Source of the DNA: Cyanobacteria bacterium GSL.Bin1
GTDB lineage: Bacteria > Cyanobacteriota > Cyanobacteriia > Cyanobacteriales > Rubidibacteraceae
Reading direction: 5' to 3'
Assembly: GCA_009909085.1 (NCBI GenBank)
Contig: JAAANX010000065.1
Coordinates: 62,001 to 126,000 of the forward strand
DNA length: 64,000 nt
In this document: piece by piece, positions 17,607-27,403 of the stretch
How the letters are laid out: each line of letters starts with the position of its first letter
Numbering within the stretch: the stretch's first letter is position 1
The notes under the pieces: generated by a model
The model's input: only the letters and a program-made list of their open reading frames with translations
Database searches by the model: none
What the model was told of the DNA's origin: nothing
Translations under genes and position numbers: made by a program

Positions 17607-18755
17607 TTAACGTGAGGGCTTCGGAAACTCAACCACATTCCGTTGATGATTTTCAATAGCAACTCTCACCAAGAGCCCAGCTAAAAATAAACTTGCTAGC
17701 ATTGAGTTTCCACCATAACTGAATAAAGGTAAAGGCAAACCGGTTGTTGGTAAAGAACCCGTTGCAACGCCGATATTAATCAAAGATTGGCCCACCAAAA
17801 AGATGACCACTCCAATTGCAATTAAGCGGTGGACCGTTTTTTGGGCTTGCTGGGCAACGATTAAACCGACGGTCATGAAACTCGTAATTAAGGTCAATAA
17901 GACGATACAACCGACAAAGCCAAATTCTTCTGCAAACACCGCAAAAATAAAATCGGTGTATTGAAACGGCAAGTAGAATAACTTTTGTTGAGACAGACCT
18001 AAACTGGTCCCCCAAACGCCCCCAGACCCAATGGCAAGTAAACTCTGAACCAATTGATAGCCATCTCCTTGGGCTTGCAACCAAGGATTCATGAAGGAGG
18101 TCACTCGTTTCAGTTGGTACTCTTGAAAATAAATACTGATCGAAGCTAAACCGACGCCACTTGCAGCAACCATTGCTAAATACTGCCAGCGAATCATTGC
18201 CGCTAAAGCAATTAACCATAAACCCATGCCACATAAAGCAGTGTTACTCAAGTTAGGTTGAATTAAAATTCCCCCTAAAACAATCGCAAATGTCCCGAGC
18301 CAAAAGACTCGCCAACCATTGCTTAAACGAGACCAGCGACTGAAAAGAATGGCACTTTGCAAAACGAGAAAGGGTTTAATCAGTTCTGACGGTTGTAGTG
18401 ATATGGGACCGAGATTGATCCAACGTCTCGCACCATTAATCGGCTCAAAGAATTGGGTAGCAAAGATTAAGACGAGGAAAATAAAAAGAGCATAAGGAGC
18501 AACTTTTAAAACCGAAGAGAGCGGGTTCCGGGTCACCCACTTGAACAGAAGAAGTCCCAAATAAGCCCAGATGACTTGTCGTTGAAAGTAGTAGAGTCCA
18601 TTACCATGCTCAACATTAGCAATCGCATAAGAGGCGGAAAATAAGACAACTAAGCCAATGAGAAGCCAGAGAAACGTTAACCAACGGAGTAAACGAGCTG
18701 GAATTCCCCAACTCGCGATTTCGGGATTAAAAAATGGAATCCAGTACTTCAACAC
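17607..18755 (-). CDS. ftsW: FtsW/RodA/SpoVE-family peptidoglycan polymerase
   Basis: This multi-spanning SEDS protein polymerises lipid II into glycan strands during septation or elongation. Family signatures are visible: FYFQRQVIWAYLG-type early helix, GARRWINLGPISLQPSELIK near 105-125, then QGDGYQLVQSLLAIGSGGVWG and LPFQYTDFIFAVFAEEFGF in the second half, and PTTGLPLPLFSYGGNSML near 340. At 382 aa it is normal. The sequence does not settle FtsW versus RodA; the cyanobacterial single-copy pattern makes FtsW likely. Confidence 0.88.
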   Translation of the reverse strand: MLKYWIPFFNPEIASWGIPARLLRWLTFLWLLIGLVVLFSASYAIANVEHGNGLYYFQRQVIWAYLGLLLFKWVTRNPLSSVLKVAPYALFIFLVLIFATQFFEPINGARRWINLGPISLQPSELIKPFLVLQSAILFSRWSRLSNGWRVFWLGTFAIVLGGILIQPNLSNTALCGMGLWLIALAAMIRWQYLAMVAASGVGLASISIYFQEYQLKRVTSFMNPWLQAQGDGYQLVQSLLAIGSGGVWGTSLGLSQQKLFYLPFQYTDFIFAVFAEEFGFVGCIVLLTLITSFMTVGLIVAQQAQKTVHRLIAIGVVIFLVGQSLINIGVATGSLPTTGLPLPLFSYGGNSMLASLFLAGLLVRVAIENHQRNVVEFPKPSR

Positions 18756-18870
18756 GAGAGATCACTCCTACCCAACAACTTGAGCCAATCTTAGCAAAAA
18801 AGGGAATTGGCACGATCAAGGATTCACCCCTTATCGTTGAAAAGGGCTTTTTCGGTTGAAATGAAAGAAT

Positions 18871-19740
18871 ATGATTTATTTACAGTTGACCATTATGGCG
18901 TTCATTTGGGGAGGAACCTTTATCGCCGGACGGATTGTTGGGGAAAGTGTCGGAGCGTTTACCGCTGCCTTAACCCGCTTTACCATTGCTAGTGTTTGTT
19001 TATGGTTTATTACCCAGAGGTGGGAAGGTAAACTCCCTCTTTTAAGGCGAGAACAGTGGCTGCCAGTCCTAATGCTGGGCTTATCAGGGGTCTTTTTCTA
19101 TAATGTGTTTTTCTTTTTGGGATTACAAACGGTGAGTGCGAGCCGTGCGGCTTTGATTGTTGCCCTCAATCCGATCGCGATCGCGCTGGCTTCTACCATT
19201 GTTTTCAAGGATCAATTATCTCCCCTGAAAATCTTTGGCATTACCCTTTCTCTGATCGGTGCCACGATTGTGATCAGCGAAGGGAACCCCACTGTTCTTC
19301 TCTCTCAAGGTTTACAACTCGGCGACCTCTTTCTCATTGGATGTTTATTTAGTTGGGCACTTTACACCATCGTCGGCAAACAAGTGATGAGCAACTTATC
19401 ACCTGTGGTGACTGCCACCTATGCTTGCCTAATTGGCGCAATTTTACTGCTACCCTTTGGTTTGTGGGAAGGGTATCAAAGTGATTGGTTGCTTCCCTCA
19501 CCGAAAGCCTTATTTGCCCTCGCCTATTTAGGCATATTGGGGTCAGCTTTGGGCTTCTGTTGGTACTATATTGGGGTGCAACGCATCGGTGCCTCGCAAG
19601 CCGCAGTGTTTATTAATTTTGTCCCTATTGCCGCTACAATTTTAGGGGCATTAATTTTGTCCGAACCAGTTACTTCAACGTTAATTACGGGGGGTGGGTT
19701 AGTCATTACTGGTGTCATTTGCACTAACCGTGCGGGTTAG
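18871..19740 (+). CDS. EamA/DMT-family permease
   Basis: Ten predicted membrane helices are arranged as two EamA repeats, with IWGGTFIAGRIVG near the N-terminus and the second repeat starting around GDLFLIGCLFSWALYTIVGK. Members export amino acids, nucleobases or other metabolites; the substrate is not readable. The start MIYLQLTIMAFIWGG begins immediately with the first helix, typical for this family. It is convergent with the ABC exporter, and a shared repeat lies between them. Confidence 0.85.
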   Translation: MIYLQLTIMAFIWGGTFIAGRIVGESVGAFTAALTRFTIASVCLWFITQRWEGKLPLLRREQWLPVLMLGLSGVFFYNVFFFLGLQTVSASRAALIVALNPIAIALASTIVFKDQLSPLKIFGITLSLIGATIVISEGNPTVLLSQGLQLGDLFLIGCLFSWALYTIVGKQVMSNLSPVVTATYACLIGAILLLPFGLWEGYQSDWLLPSPKALFALAYLGILGSALGFCWYYIGVQRIGASQAAVFINFVPIAATILGALILSEPVTSTLITGGGLVITGVICTNRAG

Positions 19741-19867
19741 AAACTGGCAGAAACCCCTCTCTGAAACTCAATCAACCCATTGATTGATCGGCTTCCGCAC
19801 CGCTAGAAGCGAGTGAAGAGGCAAAAGGGAAGCAAAGATTCTCCTTATTTGCTCTGTCCCACCTCAA

Positions 19868-19896
19868 CCCATGATTTCAAAGTTGACAGAGGACTA
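19868..19896 (-). repeat. 3'-end repeat, copy 1 (partial)
   Basis: The sequence CATGATTTCAAAGTTGACAG and the following AGGACTA match the copies at 43929-44034 and 62789-62880. In all three, the CTA provides the TAG stop of a different reverse-strand gene. Confidence 0.6.
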
Positions 19897-21693
19897 GTCC
19901 TGGCTTGTTCTGACGTTGTCTGTAGGGTGAATCCCCGATTGGACCTGCCATAAAGCCGTGTAAATTCCGTTCAATTCTAATAAGTCTTCGTGCTTACCCT
20001 GTTCCACAATTTGACCCTGATCCATCACATAAATATGGTCACAATGGCGAATGGTGGAGAGGCGATGCGTGATCGCGATCGTGGTACGGTTGTGTGTGAT
20101 GACGTCTAAGGAACGCGCAATAGCAGCTTCGGTTTCATTATCAACCGCTGAGGTGGCTTCATCTAAAATTAAAATCGGTGGGTCTTTGAGTAAAGTCCGC
20201 GCAATGGCAAGGCGTTGTCGCTGTCCACCCGAAAGTTTTTGTCCTCGTTCCCCGACAATGGTGTCATAACCTTGGGGTAACTTTTGAATAAAGTCATGGG
20301 CTTCGGCAAGTTTGGCCGCGTGAATAATTTCGTTTTCAGTTGCATCAATCTGACCATAGGCGATATTCTCAGCAACAGTTCCCTGAAAAAGAAACACATC
20401 TTGGCTTACCCAACCGATACAACGGCGCAAATCATAAATATTCAGGGTTTGGATATCTTGTCCATCAATGAAAATCTGCCCCTGTTGCGGTTCGTAAAAG
20501 CGCAGCAGTAGCTTCACTAGCGTACTTTTCCCCGAACCAGTCGCCCCCGCAATGCCAATACTTTGTTTGGCCCCAATGTGGAGAGAAAGGTCTTGAAAAA
20601 CGGGGTGCTGACCAGGATAAGCAAACGTTACGCGATCCAGTTTAATTGCTCCTTCCACTGCTTCCACTGGAAAGGGTTGATCCCCAGTGGCAATCGCGAT
20701 TGGTGTATCTAAGACATTCATGACTCGATAAATCGAAGCCATCGCCCGTTGATATTCATCCATGAGTTCACTCAACTGGGTAAAGGGCCATAAGAGTCGT
20801 TGGACAATAAAGACAATAAAGCCGTAAGTTCCGGCTGAGAGTTCCCCATTCGAGACGGCTAATCCGCCTAAAAATAAGGTTGCGGTGAACCCCATTAAAA
20901 TCAAAATCCGAATCGAAGGGACAAACGCCGCACTTAAAGCAATCGCTTTGCGGTTACTCTGGCGGTAGGCTTCACTTTCTTTTTTAACGCGATCGCGTTC
21001 GTAAGTTTCTGCGGTAAAACTTTTAATGGTTGCAATCCCAGAAAGGTTATTACTGAGGCGACTATTGATTAATCCCGCTTTATCCCGCACCTCTGCATAA
21101 CGAGGGGCGAGCATTTTTTGAAACGCGATCGAGCCCCACAACACAAAGGGAATCGGTAACATCGCTAGCCAAGATACCCCAGGGGCTAAGGCAATAAACG
21201 TTCCCCCCACAAATAAAATCGTGGTGAAAAAGCGGAGGAGTTGATGCGCCCCAAAGTTCAAAAATCGTTCCAGTTGATTAACATCATCATTGAGAACCGC
21301 AAGGAAAAAGCCTGTACTCCGTTCTTCAAAATAGCTCAACTCTAGCTCTTGCAAATGGCTATAGGTTTCGACGCGCAGTTCATGTTGCAAGGTTTGGGCA
21401 AGGTTACGCCACAAGCGGCTGTAAGCATATTCTGTGAGCGATTCTAAACTCCAAATCAAAAACGTGATTAAAGAGACCACAGCCAGTTGAGCGGGTATGC
21501 TGGTGAAGCCGAGGCGTGCAATTAAAGAATTTTCTTCTTGCACGACCACATCAATGGCAATCCCAATCAAATAAGGGGGGGCGAGGTCAAAAATGGTGTT
21601 GAGAATGGAGCACGCGATCGCGCCAGCCACTTGAGCATGATAATCGCGACTATAACGGAAAAGGCGGGATAAGGGATGAGTAGCAGGAAACAT
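19894..21693 (-). CDS. ABC exporter, fused membrane and ATPase domains (MsbA-like)
   Basis: A half-transporter with six membrane helices (about residues 20-310) precedes a nucleotide-binding domain: Walker A GATGSGKST, signature LSGGQRQRL, Walker B ILILDEATSAVD and an H-loop in AITHRLST. It would act as a homodimer exporting lipids, peptides or drugs. A TTG at 21735 would extend it by 14 residues; ATG 21693 gives the usual short N-terminus before HPLSRLFRYSRDYHAQ, so I use it. The stop codon lies inside a dispersed repeat. Confidence 0.9.
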   Translation of the reverse strand: MFPATHPLSRLFRYSRDYHAQVAGAIACSILNTIFDLAPPYLIGIAIDVVVQEENSLIARLGFTSIPAQLAVVSLITFLIWSLESLTEYAYSRLWRNLAQTLQHELRVETYSHLQELELSYFEERSTGFFLAVLNDDVNQLERFLNFGAHQLLRFFTTILFVGGTFIALAPGVSWLAMLPIPFVLWGSIAFQKMLAPRYAEVRDKAGLINSRLSNNLSGIATIKSFTAETYERDRVKKESEAYRQSNRKAIALSAAFVPSIRILILMGFTATLFLGGLAVSNGELSAGTYGFIVFIVQRLLWPFTQLSELMDEYQRAMASIYRVMNVLDTPIAIATGDQPFPVEAVEGAIKLDRVTFAYPGQHPVFQDLSLHIGAKQSIGIAGATGSGKSTLVKLLLRFYEPQQGQIFIDGQDIQTLNIYDLRRCIGWVSQDVFLFQGTVAENIAYGQIDATENEIIHAAKLAEAHDFIQKLPQGYDTIVGERGQKLSGGQRQRLAIARTLLKDPPILILDEATSAVDNETEAAIARSLDVITHNRTTIAITHRLSTIRHCDHIYVMDQGQIVEQGKHEDLLELNGIYTALWQVQSGIHPTDNVRTSQD

Positions 21694-21756
21694 CAGTATT
21701 GTTGAGAAAAAAGTAGCCAAACCGATTTTAACCAACGGTCAGAGATTGTAATCCTC

Positions 21757-21800
21757 TTTTTAGACTAGGGAGAACGGGCTGCTACTGTCTAGACTAAAAA
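21757..21800. repeat. Imperfect inverted repeat upstream of the ABC exporter
   Basis: TTTTTAGACTAG (21757-21768) and CTAGACTAAAAA (21789-21800) pair with one mismatch across a 20-base loop. It may be an operator or terminator in the exporter's upstream region. Confidence 0.4.
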
Positions 21801-21886
21801 CGGCTTTTTTTGCTCCCTAAACGGACTTTTACGAGCGCGATCGCGCTCCGTTTTGCTCAAGTCTCGATCTTCATGGTCAGAGGAAG

Positions 21887-21921
21887 GCGATGCCCGAAGG
21901 GCAGTAGCTTTGCTACATCGC
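21887..21921. repeat. Compact three-stem palindromic element
   Basis: An outer stem, GCGATG (21887-21892) with CATCGC (21916-21921), encloses two hairpins: CCC-GAA-GGG (21893-21901) and GTAGC-TTT-GCTAC (21904-21916). This resembles small cyanobacterial REP-like sequences. The rest of the 570-bp gap (21694-22265) holds only a HIP1 site and a poor 69-codon reverse frame. Confidence 0.55.
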
Positions 21922-22265
21922 GCTATAAACTTGTTAAAGGTTGGGGTCGGGAATCTCACGGAGTGACAAGCATCCTAAAGCTCCTGTTGTATGAGTTTCA
22001 TAGCTCTCAACCCCCTTTGAGAAAAAGCCAATTTATTCGAATTTAATCTCATCAATTCCTCAACCCAATCTCGGACAAACCCCTGAAAAATCACCCAAAC
22101 TTGTCCATATAAACCCAATATAAATTTACTATTTTTGCTGAGCACCTGCTTCACTTTTCTCAACAGCCAGACTAAAATGATCAAATGAGATAGGATGAGT
22201 ATTCCAATTTGAGTTAGGATATTTTCTTACTCCAGTTTGACGAAATGGAATGTTATATTCAAATG

Positions 22266-23210
22266 CTATAGCTCATTATTGTTTTGCTCCTCTTCCAACA
22301 AATGAATCGATAAATCATCTAACACTTTGTTAGCAGCAATGGGACCGCGCCCAATCCAATATCCAGGAACCGGATAAACGTTTCCCGCTTGCACGGCACC
22401 CAATTGTGACCAGAGAGGGTCATTTTGTAAGCGTTTATAAGCACTTTCAGCGTCGTTGCCTAAACTCCAAACAAAGATGACATCCCCATCGGCGGCATCA
22501 AATCGTTCCCGAGAAATATTAATCCATAAATTATCTTTATCCTGACTCGGTGGACGAGATAAGCCGACATCTTCGAGAATACCGCCGACAAAGGTCTCCT
22601 TTTGATAAAGGCGCAACCCATCAGGAAACACACGCACCACAGAAACTTCAATTTCGGAAGGGTTTTCAAGGCGCGACCCGAGGTCTGCTGCACGTTGATT
22701 GTACTGATCGAGCAAGGCTTGTCCTTCCTTGGGTTTCCCTACTGCTTCGGCGGTGAGAAGGAGTTTCTGTTTCCAAGCACTGGTTCCACTTTTTCCTAAT
22801 AAAATCGTGGGTGCAATCTGATTGAGTTGGTTATATACTGCTTCGACATTTTTCCCGCCGATAATTAAGTCGGGGTTGAGTTGGGTAATAGTTTCTAGAT
22901 TTTGTTGGGTGGGAGAAAGTTTTTGCGTTCTCTCGGTCATTTGATCGCGCAGATGGACGGGAAATTGCCCTGTATTTTCATTAATTAATGCAGCGATCGG
23001 TTCTACATCCAAGGCGAGAACACTATCGAGAGCGATATTATCTAAAGCAATGACTCGCTCAGGATTGATAGGAACTGCCGTTTCTCCTTTCGTATGAGTG
23101 ACCATCCGCGCCGGATCAGGGATGGGTCGATTGAGGGTTTGGTTATTTTGGCATCCTGTGAGACTCAAAAGTCCCAGCAGGAAAAGCGATACGGTCAAAG
23201 GTCGAAGCAT
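22266..23210 (-). CDS. Iron-siderophore ABC transporter substrate-binding lipoprotein
   Basis: A lipobox (LLSLTGC near residue 20) is followed by a FecB/FhuD-type periplasmic fold: PERVIALDNIALDSVLALDV near 52, then LNPDLIIGGKN and ERFDAADGDVIFVWSLG. It captures ferric siderophore or a related chelate for an inner-membrane ABC importer not present here. It ends the unit 4 bases after the TonB receptor gene, so both are one transcript, likely iron-regulated, although I see no strong Fur box upstream of the receptor. Confidence 0.9.
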   Translation of the reverse strand: MLRPLTVSLFLLGLLSLTGCQNNQTLNRPIPDPARMVTHTKGETAVPINPERVIALDNIALDSVLALDVEPIAALINENTGQFPVHLRDQMTERTQKLSPTQQNLETITQLNPDLIIGGKNVEAVYNQLNQIAPTILLGKSGTSAWKQKLLLTAEAVGKPKEGQALLDQYNQRAADLGSRLENPSEIEVSVVRVFPDGLRLYQKETFVGGILEDVGLSRPPSQDKDNLWINISRERFDAADGDVIFVWSLGNDAESAYKRLQNDPLWSQLGAVQAGNVYPVPGYWIGRGPIAANKVLDDLSIHLLEEEQNNNEL

Positions 23211-23213
23211 GAT

Positions 23214-25859
23214 CTACCAGCTCAGTTGATATTGCAAGCTAATGGTACGTCCTAAAGCAGCAGCATATTCTCGGTTTCGGTCTTGGGTTTGGGAGTCAAC
23301 TGGGAAGTATTGGTTATCTAAAAGATTTTGTACGGCTAAGGTGAGGGTTCCGTTACCAAGTTGCAAACTGCTAATCCAGTCGAGGGTGGTGTAACTTTCG
23401 ATGGGGAAGGGATCAATGGGATCACCGTCAATGTCTTCTTCAAAGGCGCGATCGCGCGAACCCACAATTAATAACTGCAACCGATTCGACCAAGTGGGTG
23501 TCGTTTGATTTTGCACATACAACCCGACTTTAATAGGTTGAATATTCTCTGTACTCAAAGGAACAAAGTCATCAACACCATCGGGGCTGCTGTCTCCTTC
23601 CACCCAAGTGAAATTCCCGCCTAACTGCCATTGGTCATTGACTTGATAATCGGCTGTCGCTTCAATGCCATAAGTGCGCGTCGGTTCACGATTCGAGGTT
23701 AAAAAAGAACCATCCTCGCTCGATCGTTCATTTTGTCCCAATTCGGAGTAAGTAAAGAAACCGGCTAAGGAAAACTGCACTTGTTCCCAATTGCCACGAA
23801 CCCCAATCTCGTAATTATCAACAATGATTGGCTGAGTAACATCAATACTTTCATCCACAACTACGGGTCGTGTATTCACAGAAAACGGTAGGAAGCGCAG
23901 AAAACGGCGAAAATCTGGAGCAGAAAAGCCTTGAGCAAAATTCGCAAAGACACTGATTTCCTCAGTGACATCATAAATGGCTCCCACATTAAAGACCACA
24001 TCATCAAAACTGACTTGACCCCCTGTTACTTCATCGGGAATCGCTTCGCCAGCAAAGTCGATATCGCCCAAGACATTAAAATCATCCACTGACATATTAA
24101 AGCGTTCAAACCGTAATCCCCCACTGAGGGCGAGTTTTTCTGTTGCTTGCCAATCGAGTTGACCAAACGCACCAAAGGTTTCTAAATCGTAAGGCGGGGA
24201 GAAAAATTCCTCATCCACTTGTATCAATTCATTGCCACCACTGCTATCAAAGGCGTTTGCATCAAAAATATCTAAGGGTTGTTCAATGGATTCATCCGCG
24301 TAATCGACCCCCCACAGTAAATCTAAGTTATTACTTAAAGGCGTTTCAATATCCAAACGAGCGCCTATTTTTTCGGATTCTGTAACCGTGCGAGAAACGG
24401 ATTCAAAAATCGTATTTCGGTTATCAACTGGAATTGTAAGCGTTGTGGATTCTTTATAAAAGGCTTGTAAATCAAGCTGACTCCCCCAAAGATCATCATG
24501 GGAGTAATTGACGCTTAGGGTTAAATCTTCGCGACCGGGTAAATCTTCTAGTTCTAATTCTCCCGAGGCTTCTAAGGGCTGCGCTTTTGTGCGTTCATCC
24601 AGATTATCCACACTGGGATCGGAAATTGTGGGTGGATCTTGCTTGTCATCAAAGTAATTAACCGTTAACTGCAAGCGCTGGTTTGGGGTGAAATCAACGC
24701 CAGCTTTGGCAAGAATATTGAATGTTTCTAGGTTATCTAATCCTTGGGAGCGACCGACAGGGATAATATCGCCTTCGGCATCAAAGCTATTCCCGCTTTC
24801 TTCGTAGGATGCGGCGAGCAGATAATCAAATTGCCCGACTTGACCGGAGAAAAATTGCTCGACCCCTGCACCAAAACTCTGCTCAACATCAGACAGAGAC
24901 AGGCGAGGACCAATAGACACGGTCGTCCGAGCCGTAAAAACTTCTTCCGGTTGACGAGTAATAATGTTAATAATGCCACCACTAGCTTCTGCCCCGTAAA
25001 TAGAACTAGGACCGCGCACCACTTCTACGCGTTCCACTGCATCGGGGGCAATACTGCGTAAATCCTGAAAGACACTGAGGTTACTATCTACAGGAACGCC
25101 ATCAATTAAGACAGAGGGTTCCCGACCGCGCAACTTTTGTGCTCGATTCGAGGCAGTTTGACTGGGGGGACCTAACCCTGGAACCGTATTCCCTAAAATA
25201 TCAGGAAGGTTATTCGACAGTTGCGACTGTTGTTCAATTTCTTCTCGGCTAACAACTGTGGTGGAACGAGGAATGTCGCTGGCTTCTTCTTCTGTTCGTG
25301 TTGCGGTCACCACCAGTTCAATCACACCATCTTCAGTGGCACTTTCTTCCGGTGCCGGTGCAGCAAGCGTTGGTGCTGCTTCTGGCGTTGGTGAGGGAGA
25401 TGTCGTTTGGGCTAAACTGCCTTGTTCGGGAAGATTCACCGCGAGTCCTTCGGGAGTTGATTCAATGTTTACTTCTGGAAGTGTGGTTGCCCCACGGATA
25501 ATGACACGAATACTGTTGGGATATTTCTGAATCACCCTAATTTCAGCAATTTCAACAGAGGGATCGGAGATTTGAGCGCTGTCTCCTTCTGTTAACTGTA
25601 ATTGCGTATCAATAATGTCGATGAAAAGGGTATCTTCTCCCACTGGCGTTTGGAAGGTTTGTAGGGGTTCTCCTGTTGGCGTAATGAGCAATAGCTGGAG
25701 GTTATTTTCACCTTGACTTTTGACTTGGATGTCAGTAACGGGAGAAGGCGCAGCATGAACAACACTGGTTACTAACATTGATGTAATCGGAATTACGGCA
25801 TAACCAAGAAGGGATTTTTGAATCAGATTCACTGTTATCTTATTAAAAGCTAATGTCAA
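23214..25859 (-). CDS. TonB-dependent siderophore receptor with AMIN domain
   Basis: A signal sequence (about 1-37) is followed by an AMIN domain (near 45-145; VTDIQVKSQGENNLQLLL). A Pro/Ala linker leads to a plug domain (EGVIELVVTATRTEEEASDI-like TonB region, PSVLIDGVPVDSNL, RVEVVRGPSSIYGAEASGGI). A 22-strand barrel ending in a terminal aromatic (QYQLSW) completes it. The AMIN-plug-barrel order is characteristic of cyanobacterial receptors. The length (881 aa) is complete. The start is uncertain: TTG at 25859 or GTG at 25832, both before the signal peptide. It precedes the siderophore-binding protein. Confidence 0.93.
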   Translation of the reverse strand: MTLAFNKITVNLIQKSLLGYAVIPITSMLVTSVVHAAPSPVTDIQVKSQGENNLQLLLITPTGEPLQTFQTPVGEDTLFIDIIDTQLQLTEGDSAQISDPSVEIAEIRVIQKYPNSIRVIIRGATTLPEVNIESTPEGLAVNLPEQGSLAQTTSPSPTPEAAPTLAAPAPEESATEDGVIELVVTATRTEEEASDIPRSTTVVSREEIEQQSQLSNNLPDILGNTVPGLGPPSQTASNRAQKLRGREPSVLIDGVPVDSNLSVFQDLRSIAPDAVERVEVVRGPSSIYGAEASGGIINIITRQPEEVFTARTTVSIGPRLSLSDVEQSFGAGVEQFFSGQVGQFDYLLAASYEESGNSFDAEGDIIPVGRSQGLDNLETFNILAKAGVDFTPNQRLQLTVNYFDDKQDPPTISDPSVDNLDERTKAQPLEASGELELEDLPGREDLTLSVNYSHDDLWGSQLDLQAFYKESTTLTIPVDNRNTIFESVSRTVTESEKIGARLDIETPLSNNLDLLWGVDYADESIEQPLDIFDANAFDSSGGNELIQVDEEFFSPPYDLETFGAFGQLDWQATEKLALSGGLRFERFNMSVDDFNVLGDIDFAGEAIPDEVTGGQVSFDDVVFNVGAIYDVTEEISVFANFAQGFSAPDFRRFLRFLPFSVNTRPVVVDESIDVTQPIIVDNYEIGVRGNWEQVQFSLAGFFTYSELGQNERSSEDGSFLTSNREPTRTYGIEATADYQVNDQWQLGGNFTWVEGDSSPDGVDDFVPLSTENIQPIKVGLYVQNQTTPTWSNRLQLLIVGSRDRAFEEDIDGDPIDPFPIESYTTLDWISSLQLGNGTLTLAVQNLLDNQYFPVDSQTQDRNREYAAALGRTISLQYQLSW

Positions 25860-25917
25860 TTATTGGTTGTCACAGTCTCTCACTATATCACTTGAGAAAT
25901 CTTTTTAATAATAAAAA

Positions 25918-26310
25918 TCAAATGGGTTGAATTTTACGAAGTAACGCTGAGTTGAGAGACTCTAAAAAATCCCTTCCGCCGCTTCTTGCCATTCGTCTAA
26001 CTGGGTGAGTCTTTTTTTGCCTCGGCGTGGTTGCCCCAAATCCTCTAAAGCTGTTTGGGCTTTTTCTAACTGACTGCCCAGTACAAATCCTCAAGGTTGA
26101 CAATCGTTTCTCGGCCCAAAGTTGGACATAACTCAATCGATGGTCAGCCATCGAGGTGATGCTTATCGGTTCAGACATAGAGAATACCTTAACCGAATGG
26201 ATGCCCTTGGACAATCCCAAGTCCTTTTTGGGCCACTGTTCGCGAAAGCCAATAATGATCAGAAGGGGGTTGATGTCGAATGATTTCTCACGTATCCAAA
26301 TTCTACTCAC
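25918..26310 (-). mobile_element. Decayed transposase (IS1634/DUF4277-like)
   Basis: Read on the reverse strand, 26087-25962 gives QLEKAQTALEDLGQPRRGKK, continuing into RLTQLDEWQEAAEG before a stop. That is characteristic of IS1634-type transposases. The preceding part continues in another frame (DHRLSYVQLWAEKR), so frameshifts separate the pieces. Termini are not seen. The open frame that spans the region in a third phase is not the coding one. Confidence 0.6.
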
Positions 26311-26431
26311 ACCTCGCGTTAAAAAAAGACCTCTGCAGTTTTTCGTCTGGAAGTTGAATCCTTGGTGAGTTCCTCATTTTTTTTGTAGCAGTTAAAGTAG
26401 TTGCGCGATCGCGCTATCTTTTGAGTTACGC

Positions 26432-26503
26432 AGTAGGGTTTGCCTCGCCCACGAAATATCAAGGCTTATCGCATTTACTCATCAGAATTTGATAACGTAT
26501 TTT
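26432..26503. repeat. Dispersed intergenic repeat, copy A
   Basis: The block GTAGGGTTTGCCTCGCCCAC, then ATATCAAGGCTTATCGC and CTCATCAGAATTTGATAA, recurs with variations at 28196-28274, 29625-29687, 29956-30031 and 30667-30760. The remaining bases up to 26584 hold no gene. Confidence 0.65.
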
Positions 26504-26584
26504 GATAGTCATTCTAATTCAATTCCTGAGTGTAACTGTTTCAATCACTGTCCAATTTTGACCAATCAGATTAGGTAATTAAAT

Positions 26585-27151
26585 ATGACTGCTGCTAAGC
26601 CCACTTCTATAACGTTGGAAGAGTTTCTACAGTTACCAGAAACGAAACCGCCAAAGGAATATATTGGAGGAGAAATTATCTCAAACCCCATGCCAAAGAG
26701 TCGCCATTCTCGACTTCAGGGAAAGTTAATTTATGCGATTAATGAAGTCACAGAAGCAAGAGAAATTGCTTATGCCTTTCCAGAGTTACGCTGTACCTTT
26801 GGCGGGCGTTCAATTGTTCTTGATATTGCCGTATTTTGTTGGGAATCGATTCAGGTTGATGAGCAAGGAGAACCGTTAGATAATGTTATGGTTGCACCAG
26901 ATTGGAGTATTGAAATTCTTTCTCCCGATCAAAGTGCTAATCGCGTTACTGGTAATTTATTGCACTGTTTAAAGCATGGTTCTCAGTTAGGTTGGTTAGT
27001 TGACCCAGATGATCGCTCAGTTCTTGTTTTTCAACCGCAAAAACAGCCAGAAATATTTTATCAGCGCGATCGCGCACCGGTTTTAGAGGAGATTGATTTA
27101 AATTTAACGGTTGAAGATATTTTTAATTGGTTAAAAATGAAAACAGATTGA
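26585..27151 (+). CDS. Uma2-family (DUF820) endonuclease-like protein
   Basis: The 188-aa protein has the PD-(D/E)XK-like DUF820 layout: SITLEEFLQLPETKPPKEYI at the start, Asp in SIVLDIAVF near 83, VAPDWSIEILSPDQSANRV near 106-124 and LGWLVDPDDRSVLVF near 138. Uma2 proteins are highly multiplied in cyanobacteria; their cellular role is not settled. The last about 85 bases, starting at a HIP1 site at 27066, reappear twice downstream as tails of a truncated HicB-like gene. Confidence 0.85.
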   Translation: MTAAKPTSITLEEFLQLPETKPPKEYIGGEIISNPMPKSRHSRLQGKLIYAINEVTEAREIAYAFPELRCTFGGRSIVLDIAVFCWESIQVDEQGEPLDNVMVAPDWSIEILSPDQSANRVTGNLLHCLKHGSQLGWLVDPDDRSVLVFQPQKQPEIFYQRDRAPVLEEIDLNLTVEDIFNWLKMKTD

Positions 27152-27177
27152 GTGGATCGAGGCATAGGCAGCGCGAT

Positions 27178-27327
27178 TACCTGGGTTGGCTGATTAATCC
27201 CAAACAAAAAACAGTAGAAAGCTATTGCCTGCAAACAGGAACAGAAATTCTCAATGCGCCTTCTTCTCTGTCTGGGGAAAATATTTTATTCGGTTTTACT
27301 CTAGATTTAAAGAAAATTTGGTCATAA
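27178..27327 (+). pseudogene. Uma2/DUF820 C-terminal fragment
   Basis: Right after the intact Uma2 gene, a frame gives YLGWLINPKQKTVESYCLQT and ends FTLDLKKIW. This is the final third of another Uma2-family protein without its N-terminal catalytic part. It is a remnant left by duplication or recombination. Confidence 0.7.
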
Positions 27328-27403
27328 CTGTAATCGCGCTATCAATATGCTACTCTTTAGCTAAAAACTAGCTTAGAATCCAAGCAATAAGAAAAATGCT
27401 CTT

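Noticed and set aside
21729-21750. ACCAACGGTCA-AGATT motif also at 61115-61135
   Set aside because: Two short similar stretches near reverse-strand starts are too little to call a repeat or operator without a genome-wide count.
21975-22184. 69-codon reverse frame in the gap before the siderophore-binding gene
   Set aside because: No domain, no ribosome site and unusual composition; considered non-coding.
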